From Candidatus Falkowiibacteriota bacterium (GTDB lineage Bacteria; Patescibacteriota; Patescibacteriia; Patescibacteriales; UBA12465), in contig CAIMEI010000143.1 in assembly GCA_903839955.1 (NCBI GenBank), forward strand, positions 1-9,752: a stretch of 9,752 bases of DNA, in the 5' to 3' direction. Positions 1 through 7,264 of this stretch are shown in pieces. Position numbers and translations under genes: made by a program. Position 1 is the first letter of the stretch. Every line of letters begins with the position of its first letter. The notes below the pieces were generated by a model, which was not told the DNA's origin, searched no databases, and saw nothing but the letters and a program-made list of their open reading frames with translations.

Positions 1-22
1 ATAAATAATTTATCATATTTTT

Positions 23-1045
23 ATGTCCACAAAAATCGTGGCCACTGTCGGCCCGCGCTCGGAAAGTCCAGAAATGCTGCACGCCCTCATGAAGGCGGGC
101 GTTGACGTGGTGAGGGTAAATTTCTCTCATGCCACCGCTGAACAGTACAAACGAGTAAAAAGCCAAATCGATGCCTTTAATAGAGGCAATAATCGCAAGG
201 TGGCGATCCTTTTGGATTTGCAAGGACCGCGCATCCGCGTTGGAAAAATGCCAGAAACCGGATTGAATCTCAAAAAAGGTGAGGTTTATGATTTTGCTTT
301 TTCCGCCAAAGCTTACGACGGTGGAATAATCCCGATTGATAATAGCGAGCTCGCCAAAGACATCAAAAAAGACCAGCCTTTGTTTTTGTGCAACGGCGCC
401 ATTGAATTGCGCGTCCTTAAAGTAAAGGGCCCCGTGATTAGCGCCAAGGTGACGGTCGGCGGCCTTTTGCTCTCGCGCAAAGGAATTAATGTTCCAGATA
501 CCAATCTGCGCGCCGGCGGTTTGACCAGCAAGGATCTTAAAGATTTGAAATATGGCTTGAAAGTCGGTGCTGATTACGTCGGCTTGTCCTTCGTCCAAAC
601 CGAAGAAGACGTCTTGAAATTACGCAAGCTGATCGGCAAGCACAAGGCGAGGATTGTTTCTAAAATTGAACGGGGCATTGCCCTGAAAAATATTGATAAA
701 ATCATTGGCGCTTCCGACATTATCATGATCGCTCGCGGTGATTTGGGGATTGAAATTCCGATTGAGGAATTGCCAATCGTCCAGAAGAATCTGATCCGCC
801 ATGCCCACTGGCACGACAAGCCAGCGATTCTCGCTACTCAGGTAATGATGTCAATGATTAGCAACCCGAGCCCGACTCGGGCCGAAGTCAGCGATATCGC
901 CAATGCGGTTTTTGATGGCGCAGACATGATCATGCTTTCCGATGAAACGGCCATGGGCGAATATCCGTTGGAGGCAGTGAGGATTTTGAAAAAAGTCGTG
1001 GATCGCACCGAAGGCAGTATTTACAAGCGAAATGTTGCTGACTAA
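23..1045 (+). CDS. pyk: Pyruvate kinase, short form lacking the C-terminal domain
   Basis: Catalyses the last step of glycolysis in the cytoplasm: phosphoenolpyruvate + ADP to pyruvate + ATP. The N-terminus TKIVATVGP and the RVNFSH motif (R31, N33, S35) are typical. The nucleotide/cation loop DLQGPRIRVG lies at 65-74, the lid (B) domain at about 70-165, the catalytic lysine in SKIERG (K214, Mg ligand E216), the second Mg ligand in ARGDLG (D240) and the active-site threonine in ATQ (T272). The barrel ends with LSDETAMGEYPLEAV. The protein is 340 residues, whereas usual bacterial enzymes have about 470. It stops right after the catalytic barrel, so the C-terminal allosteric/dimer domain is absent. 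Only 25 bases separate the stop from enolase, so no frameshifted C-domain follows. The usual Gly of LSGETA is Asp (D307). The ATG at 23 places the conserved N-terminus correctly; only AT-rich DNA precedes it. It is first in the window, next to eno, whose product is its substrate. Confidence 0.95.
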   Translation: MSTKIVATVGPRSESPEMLHALMKAGVDVVRVNFSHATAEQYKRVKSQIDAFNRGNNRKVAILLDLQGPRIRVGKMPETGLNLKKGEVYDFAFSAKAYDGGIIPIDNSELAKDIKKDQPLFLCNGAIELRVLKVKGPVISAKVTVGGLLLSRKGINVPDTNLRAGGLTSKDLKDLKYGLKVGADYVGLSFVQTEEDVLKLRKLIGKHKARIVSKIERGIALKNIDKIIGASDIIMIARGDLGIEIPIEELPIVQKNLIRHAHWHDKPAILATQVMMSMISNPSPTRAEVSDIANAVFDGADMIMLSDETAMGEYPLEAVRILKKVVDRTEGSIYKRNVAD

Positions 1046-1070
1046 TCGCATTAATTAAATTTTTAAGCAT

Positions 1071-2360
1071 ATGAAAATCAAATCAATTAAGGCCTGGGAA
1101 ATTCTGGATTCTCGCGGCAACCCGACCATCGCCGCCGAGGTGCTTTTGGAAAATGGTCTCTCTGGCCGTTCAGGCGTGCCTAGCGGCGCTTCCACTGGCA
1201 GCTACGAAGCCGTGGAACTGCGTGATGGCGACAAGGGCCGCTATAATGGCCTGGGCGTCTTAAATGAAGTCCGTAACGTCAATGAAATTATTGCGCCCGC
1301 TTTAATCGGCCTGGAAGTTGAAAATCAGGAAGTCTTGGATCAAAAAATGATCGAATTGGACGGCACTGAAAACAAAGGTAAGTTGGGAGCCAACGCCATT
1401 TTAGCCGTTTCTTTGGCCGCGGCCCGCGCCGCCGCCGCCTCTCTGGGGCAGCCTTTGTATCGCTATCTCAGCAAATTCAATCCCCGTTTTTCCGGCCGCT
1501 TTGAGTTGCCCGTACCAATGATGAATGTCTTAAACGGCGGCAAGCACGCCAATTGGGCGACGGATATCCAGGAGTACATGATTTTGCCAATCGGCGCCAA
1601 ACATATGGAAGGCGCTGTTAGAATGTGCGCGGAGATTTATCAGGCGCTCAAGAAAGTTTTAAAGGATAATGGTTACGGTATAAACATCGGCGATGAAGGC
1701 GGCTTTGCGCCTGCCGTTTCTTCCAATGAGGAAACTTTCCGCTTGTTGGTGGAGGCCGTTGTGGCGGCTGGTTATTCTTTGGGGGAAGAAGTAGTTTTTG
1801 GCATTGATGCGGCGGCGACTGAGTTTTTTGCGGACGGTGCGTATAATTTAAAGAAAGAAGGGAAGACTCTCTCGGCTGGTGAAATGATTGAATTCTATCA
1901 GTCTCTGGCGGAAAAATATCCAATCCTTTCCTTCGAAGATATTTTAGCAGAAGATGATTGGACTGGTTTCAAAGCCTTTTCCGAGGCCTTCGGCGGCGCG
2001 GTGCAGGTGGTCGGTGATGATTTGTATGTCACCAACGTCACTCGCCTGAAGAAGGGAATCGCCGAAAAAACCACCAATTCAATTTTGATCAAGCTCAACC
2101 AAATCGGGACTTTAACGGAAACGGTGGCGGCAATCAACCTTGCCTTGGAAAACGGTATGACCGCGGTCATTTCTCACCGTAGCGGCGAAACCGAAGATGC
2201 TTTCATTGCCGATTTGTCGGTTGCGATGAACACCGGACAAATCAAAACCGGTGCACCGGCGCGCGGTGAAAGAACGGCCAAGTACAACCGTTTACTGGAA
2301 ATCGCTGGCGAGCTGGGAGAAGAAGCTTCTTACGCCAATTTTCCTTTTGCTGTGCGTTAA
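1071..2360 (+). CDS. eno: Enolase (phosphopyruvate hydratase)
   Basis: Interconverts 2-phosphoglycerate and phosphoenolpyruvate in glycolysis, with Mg2+, in the cytoplasm. The 429 residues match the family's normal length. The N-terminus (AWEILDSRGNPT) and substrate loop (SGVPSGASTGSYEAVELRD) are typical. The acid/base glutamate is E209 in GDEGGFAP. Metal ligands are D246 in GIDAA, E289 in SFEDILAEDDW and one Asp of GDDLYVTN (D316/D317). The catalytic lysine is K341 in the signature ILIKLNQIGTLTET, and SHRSGETED and QIKTG (K392) complete the active site. No key residue is missing. The loop after NGGKHA reads NWAT instead of the more common DNNV. The ATG at 1071 gives the standard start, with no Shine-Dalgarno motif in the AT-rich 25-base gap after pyk. 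It is probably co-transcribed with pyk. Confidence 0.98.
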   Translation: MKIKSIKAWEILDSRGNPTIAAEVLLENGLSGRSGVPSGASTGSYEAVELRDGDKGRYNGLGVLNEVRNVNEIIAPALIGLEVENQEVLDQKMIELDGTENKGKLGANAILAVSLAAARAAAASLGQPLYRYLSKFNPRFSGRFELPVPMMNVLNGGKHANWATDIQEYMILPIGAKHMEGAVRMCAEIYQALKKVLKDNGYGINIGDEGGFAPAVSSNEETFRLLVEAVVAAGYSLGEEVVFGIDAAATEFFADGAYNLKKEGKTLSAGEMIEFYQSLAEKYPILSFEDILAEDDWTGFKAFSEAFGGAVQVVGDDLYVTNVTRLKKGIAEKTTNSILIKLNQIGTLTETVAAINLALENGMTAVISHRSGETEDAFIADLSVAMNTGQIKTGAPARGERTAKYNRLLEIAGELGEEASYANFPFAVR

Positions 2361-2388
2361 GGATTTCTGACACCCAATAATAATTTAC

Positions 2389-3519
2389 ATGGCTAAAAAA
2401 ATTGCCCAACAATTTGTCATTTTTATTCTTTCAGTTTCGGCGATTCTCGCGGCCGGTCATTTTTTGTTTTATCTAATTCTTAAAGATGCGCTGGCCTTTT
2501 TGCCAAATTTCCCGGGATTTTTTATTACTATTTTTTTGTCCGCCTCCTTTTTTTGCGTCTTCTTGTCGCAGTTGCTCATTAGCCGTTTTGAAAACGGCTA
2601 CGTCGCCGCTTTCTATTTTCTAGTAATGTCCTGGATCGGCATCGCCTGGCAGGGCTTTGTAGCTTATCTGCTGGCGATTATTATCCGCTTGGTTTTTTCC
2701 GTTTTTTGGCCTCTTTCGCCCCTAGCCTTCGGTCTTATTTTTTTAATTCTCACGGCGCTTATTTCTTTTTTCGGTTTTTGGGGGGCTTTCTCTACTCACC
2801 TCAAAGAAATTGAGATTCCAATAGATAATCTTCCGGATTTTTGGCAGGGAAAAAAAATAATTCAATTATCCGATGTTCACTTGGGGGCGATTTATCGCCA
2901 AAAATCAATGGCGCGGATTGTGCGTTTGGTTGGAAAGGTGAGGCCGGAATTAGTTTTGATTACCGGTGATCTTTTTGACGGTACGGACGGCGATTTTTCC
3001 CAATCCGGCAAAGAACTTTTGGCATTACACGCTCCCGAAGGAGTTTTCTTTGTTTGCGGTAATCACGAAAGCCGCCTAGTGAGCGCTGGACCGATAGAGC
3101 ATCTGACCGGCAGCGGTATCGAACTTTTGGACAACCGCTTGGTTAATGTTCATGGTTTGCAAATTCTCGGCGTGGCTTATCCAAAAAAAGGAGTCCGGTC
3201 TTTTAGTCTGACCAAGGCCATCAAGAGTCTTCCGGGCTTTGATCGCCAGAAGCCAAATATTTTAATGTTTCATCAGCCTATCCAATTCGCGGAAGCCGCG
3301 GATGCTGGAGTCGATTTGTATTTATCCGGGCACACGCACTACGGCCAGATGTTTCCTTTTAATTTATTAGCCGATTTAGTCTATCATGGCTATTCTTACG
3401 GAGTGAAAAAATTTAATAATATGACGGCGCTTATTTCTAGCGGCGTCGGTACCTGGGGGCCGCCGCTAAGAACGCTTAGCCGCAGCGAAATTGTGGTTAT
3501 TAAATTAACGAAAAAATAA
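2389..3519 (+). CDS. Membrane-anchored metallophosphoesterase (YaeI/YkuE-like)
   Basis: A calcineurin-like phosphoesterase on a membrane anchor. The first 135 residues contain about four hydrophobic segments (roughly 9-31, 43-63, 72-101 and 111-134). A soluble catalytic domain begins near residue 155 and carries the full two-metal motif set: SDVH (D162, H164), GDLFD (D194), GNHE (N225, H226), FHQP (H295) and SGHTHYGQ (H315, H317). All metal-binding positions are present, so it should be active. Proteins of this branch hydrolyse phosphoesters at or near the membrane, and some relatives act on lipid pyrophosphates. The substrate here cannot be read from the sequence, nor can which side of the membrane the domain faces. 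It follows eno by 28 bases and ends two bases before rlmN, suggesting one transcript. Confidence 0.88.
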   Translation: MAKKIAQQFVIFILSVSAILAAGHFLFYLILKDALAFLPNFPGFFITIFLSASFFCVFLSQLLISRFENGYVAAFYFLVMSWIGIAWQGFVAYLLAIIIRLVFSVFWPLSPLAFGLIFLILTALISFFGFWGAFSTHLKEIEIPIDNLPDFWQGKKIIQLSDVHLGAIYRQKSMARIVRLVGKVRPELVLITGDLFDGTDGDFSQSGKELLALHAPEGVFFVCGNHESRLVSAGPIEHLTGSGIELLDNRLVNVHGLQILGVAYPKKGVRSFSLTKAIKSLPGFDRQKPNILMFHQPIQFAEAADAGVDLYLSGHTHYGQMFPFNLLADLVYHGYSYGVKKFNNMTALISSGVGTWGPPLRTLSRSEIVVIKLTKK

Positions 3520-3521
3520 TT

Positions 3522-4529
3522 ATGGATATTTCATTGCTGCATAGCGCGCTCAAAGAAGAAAAGAAATTTCGCCACGTCCAAGCTGACCAGGCGATTTTTG
3601 TTGATTTAATTGATGATTGGTCGCAGGCCAGTGTTTTTCCCGGCACTTTGCGGGAAAGATTGAATCAGGATTGTCCTTTGGAAATCAAGGCGGAAATTTC
3701 CGGCGGCACCAATAAGAAAAGTCCGGCCAAAGCGCTGATTACCTTGGCTGACGGCGAAGCGATTGAAACCGTGCTAATTCCTCAGGCCGACGGGCGTTTT
3801 GCGGTTTGCCTCTCCTCGCAAGTTGGCTGTCCGCTCGGCTGTGTTTTTTGTGCTACTGGCATGAATGGCTTTACGCGTAACTTGAAAGCCGAGGAAATCA
3901 TCGAGCAGTTTTTGTTCTGGGCCCGCTACCTCAAAAAACAAGGCGGTAAAATTGATAACGTTGTGTTCATGGGCCAAGGCGAGCCCTTCTTGAATTACGA
4001 TGAAGTAATGAAGGCGGTGAAGTTTTTGAATGATCCGGAAACTTTTAATTTCGGCGCGCGCCGCATTTCCATTTCCACCGCTGGGATAATAAACGGCATC
4101 AAACGTTTGGCCGGTGAGAAATTGCAGGTTAACCTGGCCATTTCCCTCCATGCGCCGAGCGATAAGTTGCGCTCCAACATCATGCCGGTGGCCGGCCAAA
4201 CTCCCCTAAAGAAGCTCTTAGAGGCAGTCGATGCCTACATCATTAAGACGGGGCGCCGAGTGATGTTTGAATATCTGCTGATTAAAGAAGTAAACGACCG
4301 TGACGAAGACGCCATCATGCTGGCCAAAATCCTGGACAAGCCACTGTACCTAGTGAATTTAATTCCATACAATCCGACCGGCCGCTTTTTGCCGAGCTCG
4401 CCATCGCGCACTGCGCGGTTTAAGGAACTCCTGGAAAAAGCCGGTTTGCCAGTGACTGCCCGGCGCAGTCTGGGGCAAGAAATAGAGGCCGCCTGCGGCC
4501 AGCTAGCCGGAAAGAAAAAAAAGAGTTAA
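3522..4529 (+). CDS. rlmN: Dual-specificity RNA methyltransferase RlmN (radical SAM)
   Basis: Radical-SAM enzyme that makes 2-methyladenosine at A2503 of 23S rRNA and, in studied species, at A37 of some tRNAs. The N-terminal ~90 residues resemble the family's RNA-binding domain. The [4Fe-4S] cluster cysteines are C103, C107 and C110 (CxxxCxxC in SQVGCPLGCVFCATG). C96 in AVCLSSQ matches the cysteine that resolves the RNA-protein intermediate, and C325 in EAACGQL matches the cysteine that carries the methyl group. The pair of extra cysteines separates RlmN/Cfr from other radical-SAM proteins. SAM-binding motif VFMGQGEP (150-155) has Gln where many homologues have Met. Further conserved blocks are RRISISTAGI, LAISLHAPSD and LVNLIPYNP. 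Cfr (C8 methylation, antibiotic resistance) is a less likely reading. The 335-residue length is near normal, slightly short. The start lies two bases after the upstream stop. Confidence 0.95.
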   Translation: MDISLLHSALKEEKKFRHVQADQAIFVDLIDDWSQASVFPGTLRERLNQDCPLEIKAEISGGTNKKSPAKALITLADGEAIETVLIPQADGRFAVCLSSQVGCPLGCVFCATGMNGFTRNLKAEEIIEQFLFWARYLKKQGGKIDNVVFMGQGEPFLNYDEVMKAVKFLNDPETFNFGARRISISTAGIINGIKRLAGEKLQVNLAISLHAPSDKLRSNIMPVAGQTPLKKLLEAVDAYIIKTGRRVMFEYLLIKEVNDRDEDAIMLAKILDKPLYLVNLIPYNPTGRFLPSSPSRTARFKELLEKAGLPVTARRSLGQEIEAACGQLAGKKKKS

Positions 4530-4570
4530 AATTAAAGTAAATCTCTAATAAAATAATAAAATCAAAATAT

Positions 4571-5167
4571 ATGTTCACCTTAAACGCCCTGCCTTTTGAA
4601 AATCAGGCCCTTGAGCCCCATATCTCCGAAAAAACTTTGAGCTTCCATTATGGCAAGCATCACCAGGCCTATGTGGATAACCTCAACAAATTAGTCGCTG
4701 GCACCGAAAGCGAAAATCTTTCTTTGGCAGAAATAATTCGTCAGACAGCCGGACAACCAGACAAGGCGGCTATTTTCAACAACGCTGCCCAGGTCCATAA
4801 TCACGACTTTTTTTGGCAGAGTTTGGCACCGACGAACAGCAAAAAAGAACTTTCTCCAGAAATGTCTCAGGCAATCAACGAAGCTTTCGGCAGTTTTGAA
4901 AATTTCCGAGAAGAATTCAAGAATTGCGCCGTTTCCCAATTCGGCAGCGGCTGGGCCTGGTTGGTCAAAGACGGCGACAAATTAGCTTTGCTCAAAACCG
5001 CCAATGCCGATACGGCTTTTCTGCACGGCGTTAAGCCGCTCCTAGTGATTGATGTTTGGGAGCACGCCTATTATTTGGATTATCAGAATCGCCGCGCTGA
5101 CTTTGCGCTGGCCTTGATTGATAACTTATTAAATTGGGACTTTGCCGCCCTGAATTTTCAGAACTAA
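4571..5167 (+). CDS. sod: Superoxide dismutase, Fe/Mn family (probably Fe type)
   Basis: Converts superoxide to oxygen and hydrogen peroxide in the cytoplasm. The four metal ligands are visible: H26 in LSFHYGKHH, H78 in QVHNHDFFW, and D161 and H165 in the family signature DVWEHAYY. Y34 is the second-sphere tyrosine. The metal-tuning glutamine sits in the AAQV segment (Q74), as in iron enzymes, while the position that holds Gln in manganese enzymes is Ala (in TANADT). This favours iron but does not prove it. In AAQVHNH, His replaces the Trp usual in Fe enzymes. The 198-residue length is normal. A 41-base AT-rich gap separates it from rlmN, and the histidine phosphatase starts three bases after its stop. 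A promoter in the 41-base gap is possible but I see no clear -35 box. Confidence 0.95.
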   Translation: MFTLNALPFENQALEPHISEKTLSFHYGKHHQAYVDNLNKLVAGTESENLSLAEIIRQTAGQPDKAAIFNNAAQVHNHDFFWQSLAPTNSKKELSPEMSQAINEAFGSFENFREEFKNCAVSQFGSGWAWLVKDGDKLALLKTANADTAFLHGVKPLLVIDVWEHAYYLDYQNRRADFALALIDNLLNWDFAALNFQN

Positions 5168-5170
5168 ACT

Positions 5171-5842
5171 ATGATTTTTAGCAAGCTTTCCAACCTAAAT
5201 CCCAAAGACCGAAAACCATACACCACTATTTATCTGGTTCGCCATTGCCATCCGGACTATAGTTTGGAAGGGAAGCTTGGTTCGGACAAAATGCCTCTTT
5301 CCAAGACCGGCCTGGAGCAGCGCAAAATGCTCACCAAAAAACTTTTGACTTTGGAAATTGATAAAATTTACGCTAGTACTTTGGTGCGCGCCAAAGAAAC
5401 GGCGGCCTTATTCGCCAAACAGGCCAAGAAGAGAGTTAATATTGATGCGCGTTTCGATGAAATTGATTGGCTAGAATGGCATCGCGTCAAATTTTTCCAT
5501 ATCGCCGAAAAAAATCGCCACAAGCACTTGAAGAAATACCGCCAGCTCGACAAGGAACTAGATGAAATCCAGGTAACGGCTCGCTTGGCTCTGACTGACG
5601 TCTACCAGAAAAACAAAGGCAAGACCATCGCTGTTTTTTCGCACGGGAATTTGATTAAAGCGGTATTAACTGGTATCCTAGATGCAGATATCATCGGTTT
5701 TCTTTCTCTGGAAATTTTTCAATCAGCCGTCAGTAAATTAGTGATCGACAAAGACGGCGTGGTAAAAATCAATTTCATCAATAGCGTCGGCCATTTGCGC
5801 AAGCCGCCGCAGGAAGATTTGTTTGTGACCCTCAAAGACTAG
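5171..5842 (+). CDS. Histidine phosphatase family protein (phosphoglycerate mutase-like)
   Basis: Member of the histidine phosphatase superfamily, which forms a phospho-histidine during phosphate removal or transfer. The catalytic His is H25 in YLVRHCHPDYS; most members have RHG, here the Gly is Cys (C26). R73 in ASTLVRAKET and H158 in FSHGN are the other phosphate-pocket residues, and E97 in FDEIDW is the likely proton donor. The second half is Lys/Arg-rich. It lies in a cluster with enolase and pyruvate kinase, so a phosphoglycerate mutase role is tempting. However, true 2,3-BPG-dependent mutases have RHGxSxWN, which is absent, so a phosphatase of unknown substrate is more likely. It starts three bases after the superoxide dismutase stop, pointing to translational coupling. 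It ends with TAG, the only non-TAA stop among the complete genes. Confidence 0.85.
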   Translation: MIFSKLSNLNPKDRKPYTTIYLVRHCHPDYSLEGKLGSDKMPLSKTGLEQRKMLTKKLLTLEIDKIYASTLVRAKETAALFAKQAKKRVNIDARFDEIDWLEWHRVKFFHIAEKNRHKHLKKYRQLDKELDEIQVTARLALTDVYQKNKGKTIAVFSHGNLIKAVLTGILDADIIGFLSLEIFQSAVSKLVIDKDGVVKINFINSVGHLRKPPQEDLFVTLKD

Positions 5843-5864
5843 CATATTTTTAATAGATAACTTT

Positions 5865-6614
5865 ATGAAAAAAATAATTATCGCTTCCGCCCTCGGGGCA
5901 ATGGTACTGCTCGCTGGTTGCGGCGTGAAAAGCGATGTCAGCAGCACTGCGACCACCGCCACCAAAACACCAGGAACTAACTATTGCAAATCTGGACGTC
6001 AGCTGAGCCAGGTTCAACTGGAAGACTTGCAACATGTCATGGAGGTGAACTTGCCGCTCAATTCCAAAGATCTTGGGTCGCCCCTTTTGATGATTGATTG
6101 GAACAAGTATGGCTTGACTTGCTGGCGCGCCGACGAAGGTTGGAAAATGGTTATCGGCTTTGCCAATTTGGTCGGTCCAGGTTGGGGAAGAGGCTTCTTT
6201 GAGTATTCCACCTACAATTTTTCCGATTCCGATGGCCACGAAACTTTCGGTAATTCCCACGACTACAAGGACGTTATTCAGGGCAAGAAGGCGCACCCAA
6301 TCGAAGTCGACGGCGTAAAAGGTTTTGTCCAGTACTATTGGTCTACCTGCCAACCGAATCCGCTCACCAATCAACCGGCCGATCGTTCTGGCGAACCGGA
6401 ATGCTTGAACGGCAATGTTTTGGAGAAGAGAATCGTTTTCCCGTTCTTCGATCATTACGATGCCGTGGTCTATCGTTTCGTCGGTAATTATCCAACCCTC
6501 GACGACAAGCTCATCAACGACTTATATGCCGGGAAATATCCAGCCGAGGAAAAAACCGGGCTGGAGCTCACCGACAAGCTGGTGCAAAGTTTGAATTTTC
6601 CGGTGAAACAGTAA
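5865..6614 (+). CDS. Putative lipoprotein, unknown function
   Basis: I do not recognise a family. The N-terminus is a clear lipoprotein signal peptide: MKK, a hydrophobic run (residues 4-17), then the lipobox LAGC with C19 as the predicted lipidated residue. A Ser/Thr-rich linker (about 22-38) follows, as is common for surface-anchored proteins. The mature domain (about 40-249) has four cysteines, C41, C86, C162 and C180, which could form two disulphides outside the membrane, and is rich in Trp, Tyr and Phe. It is the last gene of the plus-strand block, 22 bases after the histidine phosphatase, with the terminator 28 bases beyond its stop. The ATG at 5865 is fixed by the signal peptide. An open frame on the opposite strand covers most of this gene but lacks comparable support. 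Confidence 0.82.
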   Translation: MKKIIIASALGAMVLLAGCGVKSDVSSTATTATKTPGTNYCKSGRQLSQVQLEDLQHVMEVNLPLNSKDLGSPLLMIDWNKYGLTCWRADEGWKMVIGFANLVGPGWGRGFFEYSTYNFSDSDGHETFGNSHDYKDVIQGKKAHPIEVDGVKGFVQYYWSTCQPNPLTNQPADRSGEPECLNGNVLEKRIVFPFFDHYDAVVYRFVGNYPTLDDKLINDLYAGKYPAEEKTGLELTDKLVQSLNFPVKQ

Positions 6615-6642
6615 AAACATATTTTAAGTAATTCTCCAAATA

Positions 6643-6670
6643 AAAAACCCCGCCTCTTGGTGGGGTTTTT
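6643..6670. terminator. Bidirectional intrinsic terminator
   Basis: A 12-bp stem (6643-6654 with 6659-6670) closes a TCTT loop. The core is CCCCGCC/GGTGGGG with one G-T wobble, flanked by an A tract on the left and a T tract on the right. It therefore works as a Rho-independent terminator in both directions. It ends the plus-strand block after the lipoprotein gene, and the minus-strand gene whose stop codon is at 6685-6687. The convergent arrangement makes sharing likely. Confidence 0.93.
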
Positions 6671-6684
6671 GTTTGCTTGAAAGC

Positions 6685-7104
6685 TTATAAGATAATTTCT
6701 TGCAGACAAGAGTAAAACAAACTTCTTTCTTCTTTGCTTACCTTTTCAACCTCGTCCGATAATATTTCACAGCTATATTCCTCGGTCACGAGATCGGGCC
6801 TGATAGCACAAATGTCACCATCAATGCATTCTTCTTGGTTAAAAACTATTTTAAATTTCAAAGAGGCGCTTCCAAGGGAAAATTCAGGAGTCAAGTTTTT
6901 ATGGTCTTTTAGGCATTTTTTTAGATAATCGGTAATCTCTCTTCGGATTATTTTAAGGAGTATTTTGTCCTTGTCAATGTCATCGAAATGTGAAGAAAAA
7001 ATTCTTTTAGAGTTTCCGTTGGTATCGCTAACCACAAACCAATACGCCCCGTCTTTGTCTTTAACCTTCTTTACATAAATCTTAAGCATGCTTTTGTTTG
7101 CCAT
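6685..7104 (-). CDS. Hypothetical protein, AT-rich orphan gene
   Basis: I do not recognise this protein. From the ATG at 7104 it has 139 residues; it is hydrophilic and rich in Lys, Asp and Glu. The N-terminal part (MANKSMLKIYVKKVKDKDG, then a YWFVVSDTNG stretch) looks like a beta-rich domain. The C-terminal part holds four cysteines (in KKCL, EECIDGDICAI and YSCEIL) plus one near the end (YSCLQ). There is no signal peptide or membrane segment. The frame is open up to a TTG at 7212, which would give 175 residues. I prefer the ATG because a -35/-10 promoter pair lies exactly inside the extra 36 codons. Another ATG at 7089 is also possible. The base composition is visibly more AT-rich than the flanking genes, and it is the only gene on this strand, which suggests a recently gained or fast-evolving gene. 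Confidence 0.6.
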   Translation of the reverse strand: MANKSMLKIYVKKVKDKDGAYWFVVSDTNGNSKRIFSSHFDDIDKDKILLKIIRREITDYLKKCLKDHKNLTPEFSLGSASLKFKIVFNQEECIDGDICAIRPDLVTEEYSCEILSDEVEKVSKEERSLFYSCLQEIIL

Positions 7105-7183
7105 AACTTTAGTGCCGTTTGGTATCCCGGTTGGCTCATCCGGTTTTAAATTGTTAAGGAAAATGTTTATTTTAATTAAGCCA

Positions 7184-7212
7184 ATATTACCAGGAAAATT
7201 ATGACTTGTCAA
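7184..7212 (-). promoter_or_regulatory. Sigma70-type promoter for the minus-strand gene
   Basis: On the minus strand, a perfect -35 box TTGACA (7212-7207) is followed by a 17-bp spacer and TAATAT (7189-7184) as -10, which matches the TATAAT consensus at four of six positions. Transcription would begin near 7177 and leave a 5' leader of about 70 bases before the ATG at 7104. The first T of the -35 box is also the first base of the longest frame's TTG start, so the box and that start cannot both be used on one mRNA. Confidence 0.6.
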
Positions 7213-7264
7213 GCAGGACTCAGGATTATTTTAAGTATTTTTTGAGCTACTGTTTTTCACGGTG

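Noticed and set aside
865..882. GC-rich inverted repeat (CCCGAG/CTCGGG) inside pyk
   Set aside because: It lies in codons for the conserved NPSPTRAE segment, has no T tract, and is explained by codon choice.
3774..4199. 141-codon minus-strand frame inside rlmN
   Set aside because: It overlaps the conserved radical-SAM core completely and shows no family motif.
5171..5842. Assignment as the glycolytic 2,3-BPG-dependent phosphoglycerate mutase
   Set aside because: The diagnostic RHGxSxWN motif is absent and the catalytic Gly is Cys, so only the superfamily is supported.
5850..6455. 201-codon open frame on the minus strand over the lipoprotein gene
   Set aside because: The plus-strand gene has a textbook signal peptide and lipobox and fits the operon; the opposite frame shows no recognisable domain and is a shadow of codon bias.
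6734..6928. 64-codon plus-strand frame opposite the orphan gene
   Set aside because: Short, with no motif and no start context, and it is antisense to the more plausible longer minus frame.
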